Source: Mesorhizobium sp.
GTDB taxonomy: Bacteria > Pseudomonadota > Alphaproteobacteria > Rhizobiales > Rhizobiaceae
DNA length: 64,000 nt
Direction: 5' to 3'
NCBI GenBank assembly: GCA_004020365.1
Contig: SAQR01000001.1
Coordinates: forward strand, 403,942 to 467,941
Shown here: positions 14,994 through 25,263 of the stretch, piece after piece
Layout: each line of letters opens with the position of its first letter
Position numbering within the stretch: the first letter of the stretch is position 1
The notes under the pieces: model-generated
Database searches by the model: none
What the model was told of the DNA's origin: nothing
Seen by the model: the letters and a program-made list of their open reading frames with translations, nothing else
Position numbers and translations under genes: made by a program

Positions 14994-17900
14994 CTATCGA
15001 AAGTCCCTCGTTTTCACCTTGATCGGCTCAACCTGCAGCGTGGGATCGACGAGGTCCGTGGCCGCAGACCCTTCGGCATGCTTCGCGGATCGAGTCCGGG
15101 CCCACCATGATGGGCTTCGTCGCCCCGCCCATGGGGAAGCGGAAACGGCGTCTCGCGATTGCCCACACTGGCGAGTTCCCCCGAAAGATCGGTGAGGGAA
15201 TGGGCGACGAGATGCACCACTTCACCCTCGCGCTGGATCTTGCCCCGGACGGCGAGCATCGACGAGGACAGCAGCACGCGGCGGAACTTCTCGAAGACCT
15301 TGACCCAGACCACGACATTGGCGGCGCCGGTCTCGTCCTCCATGGTCAGGAACATCACGCCCTTGGCCGAGCCCGGCCGCTGCCGGACGAGGACAAGGCC
15401 GGCCGCCTCCAGCCAGCGGCCATCGCGCGCCTGCATTGCGTCGCGGCAGGTTACGATGCGGCGGCGGGCTAGGTCGGCGCGCAGGAATGAGAGCGGATGG
15501 TTCCGCAGGGTCAGGCCGACATGACCGTAGTCCTCGACGACTTCCCGGCCGGCCGTCATCGGCCGCAGCGTCAAAGCGGGTTCGTGGATTTCCGATACGG
15601 TCTGCTGTTCACGAGCGGAAGCCGCGGCAAAGAGGGGCAGGGGTTCGTCACGCAAACCCTTGAGCGCCCATAGTGCCTCGCGGCGCGCCAAGCCCAAATC
15701 GGAGCGGAAAGCGTCGGCTTCGGCGAGTTGGACCAGAGATGCCGCCGGCACGCCGGCGCGCTGCCAGAGATCGTCGATGGAAGCGAAGGCCTCGTTGGCT
15801 CGGGCTGCGACGATCGCCGCCGCGTCGGCATTGGCTAGCCCTTTAACTAGCCGCAGGCCGACGCGAACCGCGAAGCGTCCGTCCTCGCCAATCGGTTCCA
15901 GCGTGCAGTCCCAGCGGCTCGTATTGACGCAGACGGGCCGGATCTCGACGCCATGGACTTGAGCATCGCGCACGATCTGGGCCGGCAGATAGAAGCCCAT
16001 TGGCTGGGAGTTGAGCAGCGCGCAGCAGAAGACATCGGGATGGTGGCATTTCAGCTCGAGGCATAGGCGACCAGAGCGAAGCTCGCGGCATGGCTCTCGG
16101 GAAAACCATAGCTGCCAAAGCCCTCGAGTTGCTTGAAGGTGGTGGCGGCAAATTCCGGTGTATAGCCATTGGCGATCATGCCGCCGATCAGCTTGTCGCG
16201 GAACTTGCTGACGCCGCCCGTGTGCTTGAACGTCGCCATGGCACGGCGCAACTGGTCGGCCTCGCCGGCGGAAAAGCCGGCACAGACCATGGCGACCTGC
16301 ATCGCCTGTTCCTGGAACAAAGGGACGCCCAGTGTCTTGCCGAGCACGCGCTCGAGCTCGGGGGTCGGGAACTCGACCGGCTCCTTGCCTTCCCGGCGAC
16401 GGAGATAGGGGTGGACCATGTCGCCCTGGATCGGGCCCGGGCGCACGATGGCGACCTCGACGACGAGGTCATAGAAGGTGCGCGGCTTGATGCGGTGCAG
16501 CATCGACATCTGGGCGCGACTCTCGATCTGGAAGACCCCGATCGTGTCCGCTTTGCGGATCATGGTATAGGTCGCAGGGTCTTCGGCCGGGATGGTGGCC
16601 AGGTCGAGGGTCATGCCCTTGTGCTCGGCCAGCAGGTCGAAGCTGCGTTTCATGCAGGTGAGCATCCCGAGCGCCAGGACGTCGACCTTCATGAATTTTA
16701 GGATGTCGATATCGTCCTTGTCCCACTCGATGACCTGGCGATCGACCATGCGGGCCGGCTCGATCGGCACCAGGTCGTCAAGCCGGTCATTGGTCAGAAC
16801 GAAGCCGCCCGGATGCTGCGATAGGTGGCGTGGCGTTCCCTCAAGCTGCTGCGCGAGTTCGAGCGTCAGCCGCAGCCGGCGATCGGCAAGGTTGAGATTG
16901 AGATCCTGGGCACGCTTCTCGTCGATGCCTTCCTCATGTCCCCAGACCTGCGAGGACAGCAGCTTGGTGAGGTCCTCAGGCAGGCCGAGCGCCTTGCCGA
17001 TATCGCGGACGCCGCCTTTGGTGTGATAGCGCACCACCGTCGAGCAGAGCGCGCTGTGGTCACGGCCATAGGTTTCGTAGACCCACTGCATGACGATTTC
17101 GCGCCGCTCATGCTCGAAATCGACGTCGATGTCGGGTGGCTCGTTGCGCTCCTGCGAGACGAAGCGCTCGAAGAGGAGATTGTTTCGCTCGGGATCGATG
17201 CTGGTGATGCCCAGCACGTAGCAGACGGCCGAGTTGGCGGCCGAGCCTCTGCCCTGGCACAGGATGTCCTTGCTGCGCGCGAACTGCACGATGGCGTTCA
17301 CGGTGAGGAAGTACGGAGCGTATTGCAGGATTTCGATCAGGCGCAGTTCGTGCTCGATGAGCGCCACGACTTTGTCCGGCACACCCTCGGGATAGCGGCG
17401 CGCTGCACCTTCCCAGGTGAGCTGTCTGAGCGCCTGCTGCGCCGTCAGTCCCGGCAGCATCTTCTCTTCGGGGTATTGGTAGGCGAGTTCGTCGAGCGAG
17501 AAGCGGCATTGCCGGGCAATCTCCAGCGTACGCGCGAGTGCCTCCGGATAGCGCGAAAACAGCCGCGCCATCTCCTCCGGCGGCTTGAGATAGCGGTCGG
17601 CATGGCGCTCGCGCCGGAATCCCAGCTCGTCGATCGTGATGTTGTGGCGAATGGCGGTCACCACGTCCTGCAGGATGCGCTGGCCGGGTTCGTGGAACAG
17701 AACGTCGTTCGTCACCACCGTCGGCACGCGCATTTGGGTGGCAAGGTTGGAAAGTTGGTGGAGCCGGACCTGGTCGTTGGGCCGACGGCGCAGGGTCAGC
17801 GCCAGATAGGCGCGATCGCCGAAAGTCTCCCGCAGGCGTCGCAGCTGCAGGGCGCAGGTATCGTCGGCGCGACCGGGAACGAGAACGGCGATCAGGCCCT

Positions 17901-18255
17901 CGGCATAGTCGGCCAGGTCGTCCCATTCGAGACGGCATTGCGCCTTGCCGCCGCGTTTCTTGCCCAGGGTCAGCAGCCGGCACAGCCGGGAATAGGCGGC
18001 GCGATCGGTGGGATAGACGAGCAGCGACATGCCGTCGACGAGATCGAGGCGACAGCCGACGATGAGCCTGATGCCGGTGTCCTTGGCGGCCTGATGGGCC
18101 CGCACGATCCCGGCCAGAGAATTGCGATCGACCACCGCGAGGGCCTCGATGCCGAGCGCCGCCGCCTGCGCGAAGAGGTCGTCGCAAGAGCTGGCGCCGC
18201 GCAGGAACGAGAAATGGCTGGTCACCTGCAATTCGGCATAGCGCGGGGTGGTCAT
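14994..18255 (-). pseudogene. dnaE2: Error-prone DNA polymerase DnaE2 (ImuC), broken by two frameshifts
   Basis: The span corresponds to ~1,087 codons, full length for DnaE2. The PHP domain ([32 protein letters not shown]) and polymerase core ([52 protein letters not shown]) read well to [17 protein letters not shown]. There a stop appears because one copy of a GCTG repeat is missing (near 16052-16055). The rest continues in another frame from KCHHPDVFCCALLNSQPMGFY. A second one-base loss near 15072 separates the natural end VEPIKVKTRDFR. No functional ImuC is expected. Starts overlapping the end of imuB, as in the usual imuA-imuB-dnaE2 operon. Confidence 0.85.
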
Positions 18256-19060
18256 GCGAAGACCCCGTGCAGGAACCATTTGTGGGAACCAGTCCCAGGA
18301 TCCTCGCCGTCGCCGGCGCGGTAGATCCAGAAGCGTTCGCCGACCTCGTCCTCCACCTGGAAGTAGTCGCGCACCGCGATGAGTTCAGCATCGCGCTGCC
18401 ACCATTCGCCGAAAACGCGTTCGGGACCGTCGGCGCGCGCGACACGATGCCGAATGCCGCGCCAACTGAACCAGACCGGCGGATGATCTGGGAGCAGTGC
18501 CATCGTCTCGATGGGTTCGGGGTGCGTCAGCAGACGCGGCGGTCGAGGCCAGTCACCCGGCCAACTCTTCCCGTCGTCCGGCGCATTCGGCGCGATGCGG
18601 CGGACCGAGCGTTCGGGCACGTCACTCTCGACTGGGGCGAAGCGGTAGAGCCGCTGCTCACCGATGAGATCGGTGATTTCGGGCTCTGGATCCTCGACCA
18701 GTGAGGATGGTCGGCGCCGGTGGTGTCGATGATGAGGCCATCGGGCGGATCGGCGGCGACGATCGGTGCGTAGCGCAGCGACCAGAGCGCCATTCTATCG
18801 AGAGCCTCGGCGTCGCCCGCCGGATCAAGATCAAAGCTCTGCAGTCCAGGCACCAGCACTACTTGGGCCTTGCTCGCCGGCATGCCGACGCGCAGACCCG
18901 CCGCGCGCGCCGCTGCATCGGCGGCCAGCACGAGCCGCCGGTTTCCCTGCCGGCCGAGCATGACGATCGGGGTTTCAGCCGATGGCGCGGACTGGCCCAT
19001 TGCGCGCCTTAGGCGATCGGTCGGCCAGGTCGGGAAATAGAGCGAGACGACCCTTGTCAT
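18252..19060 (-). pseudogene. imuB: ImuB (Y-family polymerase-like) with a large internal deletion
   Basis: The N-terminal ~125 residues (RVVSLYFPTWPTDRLRR, LVLAADAAARAAGLRVGM, DPPDGLIIDTTGADH) and the C-terminal ~135 residues (EDPEPEITDLIGEQRLYRFAPVESDVPERSV to WFLHGVFA) are both ImuB. The ~250 residues between them (palm, fingers and little finger) are gone, and the two parts are joined out of frame near 18700. A normal ImuB is ~500 residues. The start at 19060 overlaps imuA. The protein would lack its beta-clamp and ImuA/DnaE2 docking core. Confidence 0.85.
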
Positions 19061-19736
19061 CGCAGGCTTCCACTTCAAAATCGGCGCTTTCTCCCGCCCG
19101 TACCCGGATCAGCTCGAGCTGCCAGCGAGCGCGGCCGATACCGGGGACTGGCAAGGGACGAGAGGGGAGCGCGGTGACCCGCCAGCGGGTGACCGCGGCG
19201 GTTGGTTGTCCAAAATCGGTCGCTTCGGTTTGTCGTCGCCAACGGCGGATGGCGATGCCGATAGCGCCGGACGTCTCGGCTGCGAGCTGCAGTCGGCGGG
19301 AGACGGTCATGGAGAGGCGTGCGAGTTCGGCAACGACGGCGCCTAGACCGCCATGGCGAAGCCCTTCCTCGAAGCAGGCGAGCACGGAAGCTTCGTCGCC
19401 CGCCTCGACATAGACGACCCGGCCGGGCAGCAGCCCAGTCTGGGCGAGGGCAGGGGCGAACAGATCCTGCCGGGTGACGCACCAGAGCACCTTCCCTTTG
19501 GCGCGCGCAGCGATCCCGGCGGCAAAGAGCGCCGCCGCGGCGCCATCGATCGCCCCGTTGCGGCCACCGGCAACCTCGTGCAGCGCCCCGAGCGCCAGCC
19601 CGCCTCCCGGCAGAACCTTGTCGATCGTGGGAACGCCGAAGGGAAGGGTCGCACGGTTACGCGCCGGCCCGCCTTCGAGGCGCGCGATTCGCTCGCGAAG
19701 CGCGGTGATAGCAAGGCTGGCGGCCGGCTGACCCAT
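18975..19736 (-). CDS. imuA: ImuA, RecA-like mutasome protein
   Basis: About 253 residues from the ATG at 19736 (a TTG at 19766 is an alternative). It shows LRERIARLEGG, LPFGVPTIDKVLPGGGLALGALHEVAGG and VLWCVTRQDLFAPALAQTGL, the RecA/SulA-like fold of ImuA. It helps assemble ImuB and DnaE2 for SOS mutagenesis. First gene of the imuA-imuB-dnaE2 operon, with a LexA box 50 bp upstream. It is intact although both partners are broken, so the cassette as a whole is dead here. Confidence 0.88.
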   Translation of the reverse strand: MGQPAASLAITALRERIARLEGGPARNRATLPFGVPTIDKVLPGGGLALGALHEVAGGRNGAIDGAAAALFAAGIAARAKGKVLWCVTRQDLFAPALAQTGLLPGRVVYVEAGDEASVLACFEEGLRHGGLGAVVAELARLSMTVSRRLQLAAETSGAIGIAIRRWRRQTEATDFGQPTAAVTRWRVTALPSRPLPVPGIGRARWQLELIRVRAGESADFEVEACDDKGRLALFPDLADRSPKARNGPVRAIG

Positions 19737-19785
19737 GAACGAAACACTCTCAAACTGTCTTCCCAATCGATTTCGGGGCTGATAT

Positions 19786-19800
19786 GTTCCTTATTTGTTC
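19786..19800 (-). promoter_or_regulatory. LexA (SOS) box of imuA
   Basis: GTTC, seven bases, GTTC is the alphaproteobacterial LexA operator, and it is a perfect match here. It lies about 50 bp upstream of the imuA ATG and in the divergent region shared with dinB. Confidence 0.8.
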
Positions 19801-19890
19801 TCTTTGGTGTCCGAGAGTCAATCTGACTCGTTGCGCCGCTCCGAGAGTTGATCCCAGACTGCCCTTGATCGAGGTGCGGTCTATCTTGAT

Positions 19891-20891
19891 ATGCCGCAGG
19901 TGATGCAGGGACGGCGAAGTGGGCGAGCGAAGCGACAGGGACCAAAACTTGATGCGCCGGGGGAAGGGACGGCCATCCTTCGCAAGATCATCCATGTCGA
20001 CATGGATGCCTTCTTCGCCTCGGTCGAACAGCGCGACAACCGGACCTGCGCGGCAAGCCGGTGGCAGTCGGGGGCTCGGCGGCGCGCGGTGTGGTGGCCG
20101 CTGCGAGCTACGAGGCCAGAAAGTTCGGGGTGCGATCAGCCATGCCCTCGATCACCGCAAAACGCAAATGCCCCGAGCTGATCTTCGTGCCGCCGCGCTT
20201 CGACGCCTACCGGGCCGTCTCCCAGCAAATCCACGCGATCTTCGCCGAGCACACGCCACTCATCGAACCGCTCTCGCTCGACGAGGCCTATCTCGACGTC
20301 ACCGACAATCTGCAGGGCATCCCGGTCGCCACGACGATCGCGGAAATGATCCGCGCGAAGATCAAGTCCGAAACCGGCCTGACGGCCTCGGCCGGCGTCA
20401 GCTACAACAAGTTCCTGGCCAAACTCGCCTCCGGTCAGAACAAGCCCGATGGGCTGTTCGTCATCACTCCGAAGGCGGGTCCGTACTATTACTGGATCGC
20501 CCGGGGCATCGACGAACGCCCGGTGCGGGCCGACCGCGAGCGCAAGTCCGTGGGGGCCGAGGACACCTTTGCGAGCGATTTGTTTGACCTCGAAAGTGCC
20601 CGCAAGGAGCTGGCGCCGTTGGTCGCCAAGTTCTGGCGGTACTGCGAGGCAAGATCGATCCAGGGTCGCACGGTGACATTGAAGGTGAAATTCGCCGACT
20701 TCCAGCAGATCACGCGCAGCCGTACGATTGGGGGTGTCATAGAGGGCGAAGCCGACCTGGGGACCGTCAGCGGCACGCTCCTCGATCAGGTATTTCCTGT
20801 CAGCAAGGGGATCCGCCTGCTCGGGGTGACACTTTCAAATCTAACCGGAAGGCGAACCGAGGCCGATCGGCAGATGTCGCTGACGATCTAG
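19891..20891 (+). pseudogene. dinB: DNA polymerase IV (DinB), frameshifted and internally deleted
   Basis: The start region reads ILRKIIHVDMDAFFASVEQRDN, with the first catalytic aspartates. One C is then missing at about 20041 (the family has RDNPDLRGKPVAVGG), and the sense resumes in another frame: GVVAAASYEARKFGVRSAMPS, LSLDEAYLDVTDN (catalytic D-E) and SAGVSYNKFLAKLAS. A second lesion, an in-frame loss of ~45 residues, joins FVITPKAG directly to PYYYWIARGID, removing the helix-hairpin-helix thumb that binds DNA. The little finger to QMSLTI is complete. Not expected to give active Pol IV. Confidence 0.85.
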
Positions 20892-20899
20892 GACTGCAG

Positions 20900-22829
20900 T
20901 TATCGGACTGCTTTTCGGATCCGCTCTGTCAGCGTTTGTTCGACATCGAAATAGCCCTCCCAGGCATCGGACTCCTGAGCCCGGGCGGCGGCGGCGAAAA
21001 CGTCAAACGCGCTGGCACTCTTGAAGGTCGGCAGTTCATCCCAAGTGACGGGTACGGCGCACGACGCACCGGACCGCGCGCGGGTCGACCACGGGCATAT
21101 TGCCGTGGCGCCCTGTCCATTGCGCAGATAGTCGATGAACATGCGGCCCTTGCGCCGCGCCTTGCTCATATTCGCGACGAAGCGGTACGGATCCGTGCGG
21201 GCCAGCAACTCGGCGAAGTCCTGGCAGAAGTTCTTGACTGCTTCCCAGTCGGCCTTGGGAACGAGTGGCACAACCACATGCACGCCCTTGCCACCTGATA
21301 ACAGCGGCCAGGATTGGAGTCCGAGGGCCTCGAGAACGCCGCGGATGTCGAGTGCAGCCTGCTTGACGTCATCAAAGCCCAGGCCCTCGTCCGGATCGAT
21401 GTCGAAGATTATCCGGTGTGGAAGGTTTGGCTGCTGGCGCAAGCTTCCCCAGACATGGAACTCGAGCACGTTCATCTGGACGCCGGCGATCAGCCCAGCC
21501 AGGTCGTCGACCCAAAGAATGCGGCTCTCCTTGCCGGACATCTTCTCCAACTGGCCGTCATGGATTGCCCTCGGCATGCCAGGCAGCTTGTGCTTCTGAA
21601 AAAAGGTTTGCTGCAGGTCGCCATCGGTATCGCGCACCAGCGAAAGGGGCCGATCCTGGATGTGCGGCAGCATTCTCTCGGCAACTGCAGCGTAGTAGGC
21701 GGCGAGCGTCGCCTTTGTCACCTCTGTGCCAGGATACATGACCCGATGCGTCAGGGTCACACCGACGGCGCGGGCGATCTCCTTGCCCATATGCGGATCC
21801 AGATTGGCCGTGATAGCAGTCGCGGCAGTCGTGGGCATCTCCATCACCACCTGGTCCGCGCGCTTGTCTTCGCGCATGCCTTCGAAGCTCGGGTGACGCA
21901 GGCTGCCGTCGGGCGTCACCTCGGAATAGGTGACTTCGGCGACGAGTTCGGGCTTTACCCAGCGGGCGCGGCGCGCAATGTCGTGGGGCACAGATACGAA
22001 GGCGGGTTTGTCTAGCGGCCGCTTCTCCAACTGCGCGAGAATGGATTTGCGCATCGCCTCGGTGAAGCCGGTGCCGACGCGGCGGCGGTAGATCAGCTTT
22101 CCATTTTCGTAGGTGCCCAGGATCAGGAGGCCATGCCCCGGCCAGTGTCGCTGGGGCGGTAGCCGCCGACCACGAATTCCTGTCGTTTCGTACATTTTAT
22201 TTTGAGCCAACTCGCGGTGCGGTCGCCGACATAGCGACTGTCGGCGCGCTTTGCGATAATGCCCTCGTGGCCGCCGGCGCACATGGTGTCGAAGACCTTT
22301 TGCCGTTGTCGGCGATATGGCTGGAAAACTGCAGGCTGTCGTCTGGATCACGTTCACCTAAAAGGGTCGCAAGGCGTTCCTTGCGCTCGAGCAGGGGCCG
22401 GCTGGACAGGTCCTCGCCATCCAATTCCAACAGGTCGAAGGCGTAGAACTTGAGCGGCATGCCCGCAGCAATTCCGGTTTTCAGCATGGAAAAGTTGGTG
22501 CGGCCCTGGCTGTCGATGGCCACGATCTCGCCGTCTATGAGCGCCGAGCCGCTGGTGAGTGCCTGAAGCGGTGGCAGGATCACCTTGAACTGGCGGGTCC
22601 AGTCGTGGCCATTGCGGGTGTAGACGACGACTTCCGCTCCCGAGATGGCGACCTGGGCGCGATAGCCATCGAACTTCATTTCGAACAGCCAATCGGCGCC
22701 GACCGGTATGTCATCGGTCAACGTGCAGAGTTGGAAAGGACGAAACTGGGGTAGGGGGTATCTCGGGGTAGATTCTGAGTCCCTGCGCCGTGCGCGCTTT
22801 TTGGGGAGGGCGGCCTCTACGGCCGACAT
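20900..22829 (-). pseudogene. ligD: LigD-type ATP-dependent DNA ligase/polymerase (NHEJ), frameshifted twice
   Basis: Order of parts: ligase domain with the nucleotidyl lysine motif EMKFDGYRAQ, IDGEIVAID and KFYAFDLLELDGEDL; OB-fold part KADSRYVGDRTASWLKIKC / RQEFVVGGYRPSD; then the polymerase/primase (LigPol) domain with ILWVDDLAGLIAGVQMNVLEFHVWGS, IIFDIDPDEGLGFDDVK and LSGGKGVHVVVPL. One base is missing near 22296 (GGCAAAAGG) and another near 22124 (GCCTCCTGA), splitting the gene into three frames. A nuclease (PE) domain and a ku gene are not seen nearby. Probably non-functional, or two sequencing slips. Confidence 0.82.
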
Positions 22830-22962
22830 GGGGAACCCGAATACATAGTACGATTCAATACTCTGCCCTGGGTTTCAGTTCCACACCACGCGCCGATGAA
22901 TTGAACCGGATGAGTCCGGCCGCGTTGTTGGGAAACTGGAACGCAATCCCTGGAGGAAAGAA

Positions 22963-23139
22963 ATGGCTACTCAAACAACTCGCGGGCGCAGCCAGGATCG
23001 CGCAAAGGTCGCTGGCGGGCAGGACCATGAGGTGAAGTACGAGGCGGGCAAGACCGGGGCAAGCAAGGCTGACGTCAAGTCGGCTGTGAAATCAGTCGGC
23101 AATAGTCGCAAGAAGGTCGAGGACAAGCTCGGCAAATAG
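22963..23139 (+). CDS. DUF3606 family small protein
   Basis: 58 residues beginning MATQTTRGRSQDRAKVAGGQ and ending VGNSRKKVEDKLGK, with a strong TGGAGGAAAG ribosome-binding site. The DR.KVAGG..HEVKYEA....A....V...VGN.R.KVE.KL pattern is DUF3606, a ~60-residue basic family abundant in rhizobia and of unknown function. It sits between ligD and xthA, so it may belong to the same DNA-repair cluster. Confidence 0.75.
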   Translation: MATQTTRGRSQDRAKVAGGQDHEVKYEAGKTGASKADVKSAVKSVGNSRKKVEDKLGK

Positions 23140-23161
23140 TGAGCCACGGCCGCAAGGGCAG

Positions 23162-23938
23162 ATGGTTCGCATCGCCACCTTCAATGTGAACGGCGTCAAT
23201 GGTCGGCTGCCCGTGCTCCTCAACTGGCTCACGGCCAGCAACTACGACATCGTCTGCCTCCAGGAATTGAAAACGTCCGACGAGAAATTTCCGGTCGCCG
23301 CGATCCGCGAGGCAGGGTACGGCGCCATCTGGCATGGCCAGAAATCCTACAACGGAGTGGCCATTCTAACTCGAGGGACGGACCCGGCTGAACGCCGGCG
23401 CGGCCTGCCGGGCGATCCTGATGACACCCACAGCCGATATATCGAAGCCGAGGTGGACGGGCTCATTGTCGGCTGTCTCTATCTACCGAATGGGAATCCG
23501 GCGCCTGGTCCCAAGTTCGACTACAAGCTGCGCTGGTTCGACCGCCTGATCAGCTACGGACAAGAGCTGCTCGAAGAGGGAGCGCCGACTGTGCTGTGTG
23601 GAGACTACAACGTCGTTCCAACTCCGATCGACGCGGTAGCGCCCCGACGATGGCTCGGCGATGCGGTTTACTTCCCCGAGAGCCGGCAAGCCTATGCCGA
23701 GATGCTTGACGATGGATGGATCGATGCGGTTCGGCATATTCATCCGGAGAAGGGCATCTACACCTATTGGAATTTCTCCTATGGCGGCGGCTACGATAGG
23801 AGTTCTGGCCTACGAATGGACCATCTGCTTCTGAGTCCCTCATTGGCACCGCGGCTGCGGGGCGCTGGGGTGGACGTCGAGTTGCGAGTATGGGACAGGC
23901 CGAGCGATCATGCGCCAGCATGGATTGAGCTTGAATAG
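23162..23938 (+). CDS. xthA: Exodeoxyribonuclease III family (AP endonuclease)
   Basis: 258 residues of the exonuclease III fold: TFNVNGVNGR, IVCLQELKTSDEKFP (catalytic E), YNGVAILTR, CGDYNVVPTPIDAV (D and N), GLRMDHLLLS and DRPSDHAPAWIEL (D-H pair). All catalytic positions are present and length is normal. It cleaves at abasic sites and trims 3' ends. 22 bp after the DUF3606 gene, probably co-transcribed. Intact, unlike the polymerase and ligase genes beside it. Confidence 0.9.
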   Translation: MVRIATFNVNGVNGRLPVLLNWLTASNYDIVCLQELKTSDEKFPVAAIREAGYGAIWHGQKSYNGVAILTRGTDPAERRRGLPGDPDDTHSRYIEAEVDGLIVGCLYLPNGNPAPGPKFDYKLRWFDRLISYGQELLEEGAPTVLCGDYNVVPTPIDAVAPRRWLGDAVYFPESRQAYAEMLDDGWIDAVRHIHPEKGIYTYWNFSYGGGYDRSSGLRMDHLLLSPSLAPRLRGAGVDVELRVWDRPSDHAPAWIELE

Positions 23939-23956
23939 CCTGCCGACGGGGGATGC

Positions 23957-24937
23957 GTGAAAGCGGAAGAACAAGAGCGGCTGCGAGCAGCTTGCCGAGC
24001 AACGGCAGCGGGTCATCCTGCACTGCAACGCGGTCAAGGAGTGATCGCGGAGGAATGCGCGCGCTCGATCGAGAACGAGATCGGGGGATTCCTCGGTGCA
24101 GTGATTGAGGACCGCGAAAAGGTGTACCGGTCCGCTGAAAAGGCGCTGCAACCACTTATGCTGCTTTTCGATGTGGCACTGCTGCAGGTTTGCGATATGT
24201 CGCATTTCGGTTTCCAGCACGCGGGAGGTCGAGCAAAAATCATCTGGCCCGGTGTGCTGCTCCCAAAGCGACCGCGGCCCAATGATGTGTTCTACATTTT
24301 GACGTCGAACCTAGCCCACGCCATGCAAGCGTTCAGGCTGCTGATCTTGTACGGCTTTGAAAGTCAGGCGCGGGCCGCTTTCCGGGGTGTAGTCGAGATC
24401 GTCGACCTAATGATCGTAGTGTTGGCAGACGAGGCGACCTACCGCGCTTACATCACCTCGTTTGAAGATCCGAAAGCCAGCTAGCAGCACTGGAAAAAGC
24501 GTCTGTCGCCTGCGGTAATCTGTGCATCGGTGTCGAAGCTTGAAGCGGACAATCCCATAGCCCTGCCGATCAATATGACGCCGGAGGAACTGCGTAGGGA
24601 CAACTATGCGTGGCTGTCGACGTTCGTTCATGTCGACTATGCCGCTCATGTGGTCGCGGTCCATCCATCCGATCCAGACGGCAGGTCGCAACGGTTGGCG
24701 ATGCTGGGCAACGTCGGGGAGATTTCGAAGGCAACGCTTGCGCATTCGTTGGTCTATCTCTGGATCAGCTTGCTCAGGCTCGAGAAGCTGTTTTTCGAGA
24801 AACACGGCTGGGACCGGCTGCGGGGCGATCGGAACCGCAGCTGGTTCCGCTATCGCGCACGCACGCTCGACGCGCTTTTTGTCGCGTACTTGCCGACGTT
24901 CTGGGAAGTGGATCCACCGCTGGGGCTGGACGGCTGA
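23957..24937 (+). pseudogene. Hypothetical protein with an in-frame amber stop
   Basis: From a GTG at 23957 the frame reads to SFEDPKAS, hits TAG at 24482-24484, and continues open in the same frame (QHWKKRLSPAVICASVSKLEADNPIALPINMTPEELRR...) to 24937. CAG to TAG would explain it. The full protein would be ~326 residues, helical and soluble, with LLFDVALLQVCDMSHFGFQ and LAHAMQAFRLLILYGFESQARAAFRGVVEIVDL resembling the helical HEPN-like/DUF5677 type of island protein. I cannot name the family. The downstream part could restart at MTPEELRRDNYAW. Confidence 0.6.
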
Positions 24938-25263
24938 TCCAATAGGAAGGGCGCAACCTAGATGTGTCGCAGCTTTCTCAGGCGGGTAATGAAGGCATCG
25001 TACGACCGTCGCGTCGTTTCGACATGGGAGCCTAGCGTCCCCTTCAGCACATCGTATTCAGCGACTTTCACCACGGGGAGATGAGGGTTGCGAGACCTGT
25101 CAGAAGGAAGGCTGATCCGACCACGACGAACACGTGTCTGGAATAGGAAAAGGTCCATCGACCAGACTTGGGATCGTGTGAAATCTGTATGGACACCAAT
25201 GCCCCGCTTTCAGCCGAAGTTGTCGAGAGGGGATAGCACGGATCGATACCCGGGGGAGAGAGC
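24938..25263. other. Intergenic stretch
   Basis: About 326 bases without a clear gene on the plus strand. The minus strand holds the small membrane peptide listed at 25068-25196. Otherwise I see nothing. Confidence 0.35.
25068..25196 (-). CDS. Possible small single-span membrane protein
   Basis: From a GTG at 25196 a 42-residue peptide reads SIQISHDPKSGRWTFSYSRH followed by the hydrophobic FVVVGSAFLLTGLATLISPW. The soluble head plus one membrane segment looks protein-like, but there is no strong ribosome-binding site and no family that I know. It may be debris of a longer gene. Confidence 0.3.
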   Translation of the reverse strand: MSIQISHDPKSGRWTFSYSRHVFVVVGSAFLLTGLATLISPW

